The translations under genes were made by a program, and so were the position numbers. A DNA stretch of 64,000 nucleotides. It comes from Clostridiaceae bacterium Marseille-Q3526. GTDB lineage: Bacteria > Bacillota > Clostridia > Lachnospirales > Lachnospiraceae. Each line of letters opens with the position of its first letter. Position 1 is the first letter of the stretch. The stretch covers positions 186,001 through 250,000 of the forward strand of contig JAGTTS010000004.1 of the NCBI GenBank assembly GCA_018223375.1. Direction: 5' to 3'. The notes under the pieces are model-generated. The model made no database searches. It had not been told where the DNA came from and was given only the letters and a program-made list of their open reading frames with translations. Of the stretch, positions 57,447-64,000 are shown piece after piece.

Positions 57447-58535
57447 TTATTCGGAAATCTCTTCAAACAGCTCTGCTGCCGAGGAGGTGAGAGATTCCGG
57501 AAGTTCAATGCCAAGGTTCTCTGCCGCCTCTGTATTTCCGTAGAAGGCTGCGCCCTCAATCAGTTCGTAAGGCATTTCGGAAGCCTCTTTTTCTCCCTTT
57601 AAAACCTGGGCTGCCATGCGTCCCGTCTGCTCGCCCAGAGCGATGTAGTCCAGTCCCATAGCTGCCAGGCAGCCTCTCTTTACCTGCTCAATCTCACTTC
57701 CGAATACCGGAATGCCGTTTTTAGAGGCAGCCTCCAGGACAACCGGGAGAGAGCTTACCACGTTGTTGTCAGTCAGGTTGCTGATGCAGTCTACCTTGGC
57801 CGCCAGCTGCTCTGCCGCCAGCGGGATATCGGCGGAGGTGGAAATGCCGCTCTCCACAATTTCCAGTCCGAATTCCGGAGCCGCCTTCTTGTATTCCTCG
57901 ATAGCTGCCTGGGAATTGACCTCGTTGGTGCTGTAGAGGATTCCCACCGTTTTGGCTTCCGGGAGAATCTCACGGATCATGGAAAGCTGTTCGGAAACAG
58001 GAAGCTTATCGCTGGTTCCCGTAATATTTCCTACTGGCATCTGATCCTCTGTGGCCAGCTCGGCCAGCACCGGATCTGTGACAGCTGTGTAGATAACCGG
58101 GATATCGCTTCTTTTCGTAACGCTGTAGGCGCTCTGGGCGATAGGCGTCGCGATGGCACAGACCATATCTACGTTGTTGGAGACAAAGTTTGTGATAATC
58201 TGCCCGGAGAGGGAGCCGTCGCCGTTGGCGTTTTCATAGATTACTTCCAGATTTTCACCCTCCACAAAGCCTTCCTCAGCCAGTCCCTTTAAGAATCCTT
58301 CCCGGCAGTTATCCAGGGAGCCGTGTACCGCGTACTGAGCAACTCCGATGGTATACTCGCCCTCTGCAGCCTCGCTGTTCTGGGCTTCGCCGCTCCTGGA
58401 GCTTTCTGCTGCAGAGCTTCCTGCCTCTGAGGAAGCGTTTCCTGTCTCTCTGGCGCTCTCGGAAGAGGAGCATCCTGTCAGGGCAGATACTGCCATAACT
58501 GCGGTTACTAAAGCTGCGATTGTTTTCTTTCTCAT
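57447..58535 (-). CDS. trpX: ABC transporter substrate-binding lipoprotein (tryptophan-type, TrpX-like)
   Basis: 362 aa. Signal peptide with lipobox LTGC, Ser/Glu linker, then a periplasmic-binding fold of the ABC_sub_bind (DUF534) family (YTIGVAQYAVHGSLDNCREGFLKGL; GITGTSDKLPVSEQL-type region; PVFGSEIEQVKRGCLAAMGLDYIALGEQTG). ATG 58535 follows GGAGG at 8 bases. The T-box with a UGG specifier just upstream indicates tryptophan, or a precursor, as cargo; binding itself is not proven by sequence. Confidence 0.78.
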   Translation of the reverse strand: MRKKTIAALVTAVMAVSALTGCSSSESARETGNASSEAGSSAAESSRSGEAQNSEAAEGEYTIGVAQYAVHGSLDNCREGFLKGLAEEGFVEGENLEVIYENANGDGSLSGQIITNFVSNNVDMVCAIATPIAQSAYSVTKRSDIPVIYTAVTDPVLAELATEDQMPVGNITGTSDKLPVSEQLSMIREILPEAKTVGILYSTNEVNSQAAIEEYKKAAPEFGLEIVESGISTSADIPLAAEQLAAKVDCISNLTDNNVVSSLPVVLEAASKNGIPVFGSEIEQVKRGCLAAMGLDYIALGEQTGRMAAQVLKGEKEASEMPYELIEGAAFYGNTEAAENLGIELPESLTSSAAELFEEISE

Positions 58536-58611
58536 AATACATTCCTCCAATGAAATAGATTTTTATGCCGTACTTGGAAGGAGTGAGAGCTGGGAAGCGT
58601 GTTCTGCCGGA

Positions 58612-58899
58612 TAAAACAAAAAAATCCCAGACACAGTTTCCTGTATCTGGGACGAATTAACAAATCCGCGGTACCACCCATAATTGACGTAAAGTCCACT
58701 CTTTCATATACTAACATATATGCCGCGAAGATAACGGATGCGGTTTCCGTCGCTCCCTACCTCCAAGTACCGGTATCGGGAACGCCCTCGAAAGTCCATT
58801 CAGCCAGCTGCTTCATACTGCGCTTCCACCTGTGCGCGGCTCTCTGTGATGTATCAATCCGGCCTACTTCTCTTTCTCAACGGTTTGTGTTTTTGGTTG
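58612..58899 (-). promoter_or_regulatory. T-box riboswitch, specifier UGG (tryptophan)
   Basis: Minus strand. The T-box core TGGGTGGTACCGCGG is at 58680-58666. Upstream on the transcript is a stem I with the specifier context CTGAATGGACTTTC, reading UGG at 58798-58796, the tryptophan codon. A terminator follows: TCCCAGATACAG / CTGTGTCTGGGA and a T7 run (58651-58615). Uncharged tRNA-Trp would stabilise the antiterminator and turn on the importer. The codon assignment rests on the conserved GAA-codon-A context, so an offset is possible but unlikely. Confidence 0.9.
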
Positions 58900-58904
58900 T
58901 CATC

Positions 58905-58933
58905 ATCCTAATACTTTTGTAAGCGTTTGTCAA
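58905..58933 (-). promoter_or_regulatory. Promoter of the T-box/trpXYZ transcript
   Basis: Minus strand TTGACA (58933-58928), 17-base spacer, TAGGAT (58910-58905). Consensus -35 box. Confidence 0.75.
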
Positions 58934-59083
58934 TAGAAAAATGAAAAAAATTACAAAAGAAATGGGAGAAGTCGCAAAATGGGAAGATATGCCCGAAGGG
59001 AAAATGTTCTTGTTCCACTTAAAGTCACCAAAAATTTTCCCTCGGCCATAAGAGGTGTTTTTGTTAAAAACAGGAAAAAATAG

Positions 59084-59121
59084 AAAAATCTATCAGCTAA
59101 GCGCCGGGCTGATAGATTTTT
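59084..59121. terminator. Terminator after the tyrA-aroA operon
   Basis: AAAATCTATCAGC (59084-59096) pairs with GCTGATAGATTTT (59108-59120), with T and A runs on both sides. It lies just beyond the stop of the minus-strand secreted protein gene. The sequence from here to 58934 shows no gene. Confidence 0.8.
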
Positions 59122-59156
59122 TCTATGTTTAGAAGAATGTTTCAAGAAAAAAATTG

Positions 59157-59927
59157 TCAATCAGAGACTTCTGCAGCTTCTGGAATTTCAAAGGGAGCGG
59201 TTTCATCCCAGAGCGTTACGGTGATGATATCTGTTCCGCCTGATTCGCCTGGCTGAGCAGGCGCGGGGAAGGTGTACTGCAGCTGCAGTACCTCATGGGA
59301 CGTTTTGTCTACCCAGACGCTGACGCGGATGGTTCCCAGCCCGCCGGGATCAGCGGAGGGTTCGATATAGGCTTCTCCATTTAGCCGCGCTTTTTCCTTG
59401 AGGTACTGCTCAGCGGAGCAGGTTCCGTCAAAACGGACCGCCTGCCGCTCATGAAGCGTTTCTGTTCCAGCCTGTTTCCAGTCTTTTACTATCTGCAGAT
59501 CGACGCCGCTGATCGAGAAGGAGGAGGTCATCAAATAATCCTTTACCGTAAAGTTTTCCAGCTTCTCCCTGCTCCAGGTATCGTCTTTTTCATAGCGATA
59601 GAAAAACCAGCTCTCATTGTCTTTGGCGTAATACTGGGGAGGGGAGGTCTCTCCTGTGTCCGGGTCGAAGAAACAGGTTTCTATGGCCTCGGAAGGCAGG
59701 GCGCGATAGGTATTTCGGATGGTGTTCTCCTCTATTTCGCCATTCTGATGCTCGTAGTAGTAAGTTTTTAAAAATGAAAAAGATTCCTGCGAACTTAAAT
59801 CAGAGCAGATCTCCCCGCTGGAGAAGGAGACGGAGCTGGCGCGGAAGGATACGGCCAGAAACGCCGCCGCCAGCAGGGCGAGGCTTAATAAAACGAGGCC
59901 GATTTTTTTGTTTTTATGCAGCGGCAT
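59157..59927 (-). CDS. Hypothetical secreted or membrane-anchored protein
   Basis: 256 aa. Lys-rich N terminus and one membrane helix (about 8-28) without a lipobox Cys, then an extracytoplasmic region of alternating beta segments (DLSSQESFSFLKTYYYEHQNGEIEENTIRNTYRALPSEAIETCFFD; VSVWVDKTSHEVLQLQYTFP). The topology is like LolA/DUF4412-type beta sheets but I do not recognise the family. Last gene of the tyrA-aroA transcript, with AAGGAGG before ATG 59927. Confidence 0.7.
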   Translation of the reverse strand: MPLHKNKKIGLVLLSLALLAAAFLAVSFRASSVSFSSGEICSDLSSQESFSFLKTYYYEHQNGEIEENTIRNTYRALPSEAIETCFFDPDTGETSPPQYYAKDNESWFFYRYEKDDTWSREKLENFTVKDYLMTSSFSISGVDLQIVKDWKQAGTETLHERQAVRFDGTCSAEQYLKEKARLNGEAYIEPSADPGGLGTIRVSVWVDKTSHEVLQLQYTFPAPAQPGESGGTDIITVTLWDETAPFEIPEAAEVSD

Positions 59928-59945
59928 AAAGATTCCTCCTTTTTT

Positions 59946-61226
59946 CTACGCCTGCAGCCGTTTTAAATCCTCATAAAAGGAAGGGTAGGAGATATTGACG
60001 CAGTCTGCGTCCAGGATTTCTGTCTCTCCGGAGGAAGCCAGGGCTGTGACGGCGAAGGTCATGGCGATCCGGTGATCCTTGCGGCTGTCTATGACAGCGC
60101 CGTGAAGCGGTTTTCCGCCGTGGATGATCATGCCGTCCTCCGTCTCCTCCACATCGGCTCCCATAGCCTTTAGGCTGTCTGTCATCACGGCAATCCGGTT
60201 GGATTCCTTTACCTTCAGCTCCGCCGCGTCTCTGATCACAGTTTCCCCGTCTGCAAAGCAGGCCATGGCGGCGATCATGGGCAGCTCGTCGATGAGCGTC
60301 GGGATCACAGCTCCCTCGATAACCGTTCCATGGAGGGCAGAATGGCGCACCAGCAGGTCGGCAGTAGGCTCGCCGCTTTCGCTGGACGGGTTTAAAAGAG
60401 TAATGTCAGCGCCCATCTGGCGGCAGACAGTGAGAATACCGTCTCTGGTAGGGTTGACGCCCACATTTTTAATCAGAAGCTCAGATCCAGGCAGAATCAG
60501 GGCGGCGGCGATGAAGAAGGCGGCGGAGGAGATATCCCCAGGCACGGTAATGCGCTGGCCGAAGAGTTCCTCTGCCGGCTTTAGAATGGCAGTGGTTCCC
60601 TCTGTTCTTACATCTGCGCCGAAGTGGGAGAGCATCAGCTCGCTGTGGTTTCTGGAAAGGTAAGGCTCTGTCACTCTGGTTTCTCCGTCTGCGTAAAGTC
60701 CGGCCAGAAGAATCGAAGATTTTACCTGGGCGGAGGCCACAGGAGACTGATAGGAAATTCCGTGGAGCTTCCGGCCTTCGATCCGGAGAGGGGCGCAGCC
60801 ATTGCCGCCCATGCTTTGAATGGAAGCTCCCATCTGGCTGAGAGGGGTGATGATGCGGTTCATGGGCCGTTTTTGAATGGATTCGTCTCCTGTCAGGGTG
60901 ACGGAGAAGGGCTGGGCGGAGAGAAGGCCAGAGAGCAGTCTGGTGGTAGTTCCGCTGTTGCCGCAGTCCAGCACGCCGTCCGGCTGTTTCAGCCCCCGCA
61001 TCCCGTTTCCATGTACCAGAACACGGTTCCCCAGGTTTTCAATAGAAACGCCCATGTGCTGAAAGCAGGCGATTGTAGACAGGCAGTCGGCCCCCTGAAG
61101 GAAGCCGTCGATTTCCGTCAGGCCTCTGGAAATGGCTCCGAACATGACGCTTCGGTGGGAAATGGACTTGTCTCCGGGGACGGTCAGCTCTCCCCGAAGA
61201 CCTCCTTTATTCGTAGAAAAAATCAT
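59946..61226 (-). CDS. aroA: 3-phosphoshikimate 1-carboxyvinyltransferase (EPSP synthase)
   Basis: 426 aa. GELTVPGDKSISHRSVMFGA at the N terminus contains the Lys of the shikimate-3-phosphate site; LDCGNSGTTTRLLSGLL and the C-terminal DHRIAM motif are present. It transfers enolpyruvate from PEP to shikimate-3-phosphate. The substrate is made by the fused AroE-AroK at 35.5 kb. The first glyphosate-loop residues read GNSGTTTRL, one difference from the usual GNAGTAMR pattern, as in class II enzymes. 18 bases after tyrA. Confidence 0.95.
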   Translation of the reverse strand: MIFSTNKGGLRGELTVPGDKSISHRSVMFGAISRGLTEIDGFLQGADCLSTIACFQHMGVSIENLGNRVLVHGNGMRGLKQPDGVLDCGNSGTTTRLLSGLLSAQPFSVTLTGDESIQKRPMNRIITPLSQMGASIQSMGGNGCAPLRIEGRKLHGISYQSPVASAQVKSSILLAGLYADGETRVTEPYLSRNHSELMLSHFGADVRTEGTTAILKPAEELFGQRITVPGDISSAAFFIAAALILPGSELLIKNVGVNPTRDGILTVCRQMGADITLLNPSSESGEPTADLLVRHSALHGTVIEGAVIPTLIDELPMIAAMACFADGETVIRDAAELKVKESNRIAVMTDSLKAMGADVEETEDGMIIHGGKPLHGAVIDSRKDHRIAMTFAVTALASSGETEILDADCVNISYPSFYEDLKRLQA

Positions 61227-61244
61227 AAAAAATCCTCCTGCAGC

Positions 61245-62348
61245 TTAGAAATTAAAGAGTGTGTAATTATATTTTTTTAACCGTTCCCAGGCGGCGTTTC
61301 GGGACTTCTCGTCATAGAAGTTGATGGACAGAGCGCCCTCGCCGTTTTCACGGTTGTGATTGATTCCGATATTTTTAATGCTGATCCCCTTTCCGGCTAA
61401 AATAGCGGAGATGATGGAGATGGCGCCAGGTTCATCGCATACGTCCACAGAAAAGGAGTAGTCCGGGGCGATAGGGCCGGAAACCCGTGTTTCAAAGGAA
61501 TTTCTGTAGTCTCTGGAGCTTTCAAACAGCTCTCTGACAGAGTCGCTGTCCCGGCTGTCCAGAACGGTTAAAATGCGGTTCAGAGATTCAATATAATCTC
61601 TTAAAAGGGAGGCAATATTCGTCTCGTTTGTCATGCAGATCTGTTCCCACATAACGGGGGAGGCGGAGGCGATCCGGGTGATATCCTTAAAGCCGCCGGC
61701 TGCCAGCCGCTTCATCAGCCCCTGTGATCCGTCCTTGTCCCGCACCAGGTTTACCAGGCTGGAGGCGATAATATGGGGCAGATGGCTGACAGCAGCCACG
61801 ATCCTGTCGTGTTCCCTGTAGTCCAAAACAAGCGGGATAGCGCCGATGAGGGAGGCTGTCTGTGTCATCATGGCCACGGAGGATTCAGGCGTTTTATCTG
61901 TGGGAGTCAGAATGTAGTAGGCATTTTCCAGCAGGTGATCCGTGGAATTTTCATAGCCTGTCTTTTCTGAACCAGCCATAGGATGTCCGCCGATAAAAGA
62001 CTCCTCCATGGCGAGGGACTGAACGGCCTCGTGGATCTGCGTCTTTGTGCTTCCCACATCCGTGATGACGGCGCCTGGCTTCAGATAGGGCCGGATCTGC
62101 TCTAAATAAGAGGCGTTATATTCAACCGGCGTGCAGAGAAAAATAATGTCGCACTGTCTGAGCGGCTCTCCCACGCCTTCTAAAATAATGTCTACGGCTC
62201 CGTCCTCCTGAGCCTTCAGAAGACGGTCACGGGAGCGCATATAGGCCATAACGGTAGTGGACGGAGCCTGTTTTTTCAGGGCCCTGGCGATGGAACCGCC
62301 AATCAGTCCCAGACCGATAAAGCCTGCGGTGAGATGTTGTGTCTGCAT
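61245..62348 (-). CDS. tyrA: Prephenate dehydrogenase with C-terminal ACT domain
   Basis: 367 aa. NAD-binding GFIGLGLIGGSIARALKK at the N terminus, GHPMAGSEKTGYENS active-site region, then an ACT domain (about 295-367: YSFSVDVCDEPGAISIISAILAGKGISIKNIGI) that senses an aromatic amino acid. It makes 4-hydroxyphenylpyruvate for tyrosine. ATG 62348 follows GGAGG at 7 bases. First gene of the tyrA-aroA-hypothetical operon. The upstream gap to 62640 shows no T-box core and no gene. Confidence 0.92.
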   Translation of the reverse strand: MQTQHLTAGFIGLGLIGGSIARALKKQAPSTTVMAYMRSRDRLLKAQEDGAVDIILEGVGEPLRQCDIIFLCTPVEYNASYLEQIRPYLKPGAVITDVGSTKTQIHEAVQSLAMEESFIGGHPMAGSEKTGYENSTDHLLENAYYILTPTDKTPESSVAMMTQTASLIGAIPLVLDYREHDRIVAAVSHLPHIIASSLVNLVRDKDGSQGLMKRLAAGGFKDITRIASASPVMWEQICMTNETNIASLLRDYIESLNRILTVLDSRDSDSVRELFESSRDYRNSFETRVSGPIAPDYSFSVDVCDEPGAISIISAILAGKGISIKNIGINHNRENGEGALSINFYDEKSRNAAWERLKKYNYTLFNF

Positions 62349-62647
62349 AGTGTGTCCTCCCTGTTTATGTAAGTATAGCACAGCAAATAGGATGCTGTTT
62401 TCAGACAATATCAAGTGTATCATATCGGACGTCCTTGTCAACCGTTTCTCGAATCCTGCCGCCTATTTCTCTGAAAAACACAGAGACGATCCGGCGGGAA
62501 ACAGAAAACAGGAGCGGTTATGAACAGCGAAACAGAACATATCGGCAGAATGGCGAAAAGATATAGTGAAAAAGAAGGAAAAACGGAGGGATGAACAGAA
62601 AGATTGGAGAAACTTGAAAGAAATGTTGTGTAAAATGCATATTTAAC

Positions 62648-62676
62648 TTGAAATTTTCTCTATTTTCTTGTAAAAT
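62648..62676 (+). promoter_or_regulatory. Promoter of the EF-G-like gene
   Basis: TTGAAA (62648-62653), 17-base spacer, TAAAAT (62671-62676), 40 bases before the start codon. Confidence 0.65.
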
Positions 62677-62716
62677 ATCATCATAGACTAAAATTTATCT
62701 ACGGGAGGAATTTTAT

Positions 62717-64000
62717 ATGAATGTGTACGGGACAAAACAAATTCGCAACGTGGTTCTTCTTGGACATGGCGGAGCAGGCAAGACGACGGCAGCAGAAGCC
62801 ATGGCGCTTGTGACAGGCGTTACCAAGCGGATGGGAAAGATTGCAGACGGAAGCACCATCAGCGATTATGATAAAGAAGAAGTAAAGCGTCAGTTCTCCA
62901 TTTCCACCAGTCTGGTTCCGTTAGAGTATAACGGAGAGAACGGTCCGATTAAAATTAACCTCTTGGATACTCCTGGATACTTCGACTTCGTAGGCGAGGT
63001 GGAGGAGGCTATGAGCGTGGCAGACGCCGCGATCATCGTAGTGAACTGCAAGGCCGGCATCGAAGTAGGAACGGAGAAGGCATGGGAGCTGTGCGAGGAG
63101 TACCGGCTGCCCAGACTGATTTTCGTAACCAATATGGACGACGATCAGGCCAGCTTCCGCGAACTGATCTTAAAGCTGGAGAAGCGCTTTGGAAGAAAGA
63201 TCGCTCCGTTCCAGGTGCCGATCCGCGAGAATGAGAAATTCGTGGGCTTCGTAAACGTAGTGAAGATGGGCGGACGCCGTTTCACAAATCTGAGCGATTA
63301 CGAGGAGTGCGAGATTCCGGAGTACACGAAGAAGAACCTGAACATCGTCAGAGACGCTCTGATCGAGGCGGTGGCAGAGACCAGCGAGGAGTACATGGAG
63401 CGTTATTTCTCAGGCGAGGAATTCACTCAGGAGGAGATTTCCGCAGCCCTCAGAGAGCATGTGACAGAGGGAAATATCGTTCCCGTATTGATGGGTTCAG
63501 GAGTGAACGCCCAGGGCTTCTCCCACCTGCTCCAGGCCATCGACAAATACTTCCCGTCCCCGGATAAATTTGAGTGCGTAGGCGTAGACGTTTCCACAGG
63601 AGAGCGTTTTACCGCTAAATATAACGACGACGTTTCCCTGTCAGCCAGAGTCTTTAAGACAGTGGTGGATCCGTTTATTGGAAAATATTCTCTGATGAAG
63701 ATTTGCACCGGAACCCTGAAACCGGATTCTGTGATTTACAATGTAAACAAGGACGCAGAGGAGAAGGTGCAGAAGATTTACGTGCTGAGAGGCAAGGAAG
63801 CCATCGAGGTTCCGGAGCTGAAAGCAGGCGACATCGGCGCGGTAGCCAAGCTGACCGTAACACAGACTGGCGATACCATGGCAGTCCGTACAGCTCCGAT
63901 TGTTTACCACAAACCGAAGATTTCCACTCCGTACACTTACATGGCATATGCGGCGAAGACAAAGGGAGACGAGGACAAGATTTCTACAGCTCTTTCCAAG
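62717..64000 (+). CDS. Elongation factor G-like translational GTPase (3' cut by window)
   Basis: The first 428 residues are visible. G1 is GHGGAGKTT (16-24), but G3 is D84-T-P-G-Y88 where EF-G has a catalytic His, and G4 is T138-N-M-D141 rather than NKMD. Domain II (about 285-370) is present. This matches the EF-G-like branch (TM_1651 type, recalled) rather than the main fusA. The role of that branch in translation is not well settled. GGGAGGAA precedes ATG 62717 by 6 bases. The gene continues past base 64000. Confidence 0.85.
   Translation, partial: MNVYGTKQIRNVVLLGHGGAGKTTAAEAMALVTGVTKRMGKIADGSTISDYDKEEVKRQFSISTSLVPLEYNGENGPIKINLLDTPGYFDFVGEVEEAMSVADAAIIVVNCKAGIEVGTEKAWELCEEYRLPRLIFVTNMDDDQASFRELILKLEKRFGRKIAPFQVPIRENEKFVGFVNVVKMGGRRFTNLSDYEECEIPEYTKKNLNIVRDALIEAVAETSEEYMERYFSGEEFTQEEISAALREHVTEGNIVPVLMGSGVNAQGFSHLLQAIDKYFPSPDKFECVGVDVSTGERFTAKYNDDVSLSARVFKTVVDPFIGKYSLMKICTGTLKPDSVIYNVNKDAEEKVQKIYVLRGKEAIEVPELKAGDIGAVAKLTVTQTGDTMAVRTAPIVYHKPKISTPYTYMAYAAKTKGDEDKISTALSK

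Noticed and set aside
62349..62640. A T-box or other riboswitch before tyrA
   Set aside because: No GGTGGTACCGCG core on the minus strand and no terminator-antiterminator pair was found.

Overview
The window looks like a chromosome segment from a gut-type, spore-forming Clostridia, most likely a Lachnospiraceae (Clostridium/Enterocloster-like) bacterium. This rests on the dcw cluster running into ftsZ-spoIIGA-sigE with sigG beside it, on Spo0E- and YmxH-type sporulation proteins, strong AGGAGG ribosome sites, frequent TTG/GTG starts, a Trp T-box leader, and a bile-acid-type hydroxysteroid dehydrogenase. No rRNA or tRNA gene was seen. The species cannot be named from the sequence alone.

Layout. 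1-1.4 kb: end of an ABC-2 export system. 1.4-9.2 kb: mgtE, gltX, a UvrD-like helicase, a corrinoid adenosyltransferase, a DUF1292 protein and ychF (minus strand). 9.4-11.9 kb: a Na+-dependent transporter, lgt and a Spo0E-like phosphatase. 12-25.1 kb: division and cell-wall cluster mraZ-rsmH-ftsL-PBP-PBP(SpoVD-like)-mraY-murD-ftsW, a terminator, then murA-ftsQ-ftsZ. 25.2-28.1 kb: a highly structured intergenic element, then the mother-cell sigma operon spoIIGA-sigE, with sigG inverted and convergent. 28.3-44 kb: mostly housekeeping genes (esterase, prfC, yqeY, PepV-like dipeptidase, nrdR, yqeG, a fused aroE-aroK, efp, amidase, argS, SWIM-SNF2 helicase, rubredoxin), interrupted by an odd lipoprotein resembling a stripped-down fumarate-reductase flavoprotein behind a promoter with a repeated operator-like sequence.

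44.2-55.3 kb is the most accessory part: a dipeptide/oligopeptide ABC importer, an IS110-family element with a long structured leader where a bridge RNA would lie, a 7-alpha-hydroxysteroid dehydrogenase-like SDR, a sirtuin homologue with altered NAD-site motifs, and a redox trio (TlpA-like lipoprotein, 53-aa CxxC membrane peptide, NapH-like polyferredoxin). 55.3-62.3 kb (minus strand): a PPC/DUF296 protein, a tryptophan-type ABC importer behind a T-box whose specifier reads UGG, then tyrA-aroA and a secreted hypothetical protein. The window ends inside an EF-G paralogue with altered G-box residues.

The best candidates for follow-up are the degenerate flavoprotein lipoprotein with its paired operator-like repeats, the A7 slippery heptamer at the end of spoIIGA, the divergent sirtuin beside the bile-acid-type dehydrogenase and IS110 element, the TlpA/CxxC/polyferredoxin module, and the multi-hairpin element after ftsZ. 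All functional calls come from reading the sequence and from recalled family motifs; no database search was run.
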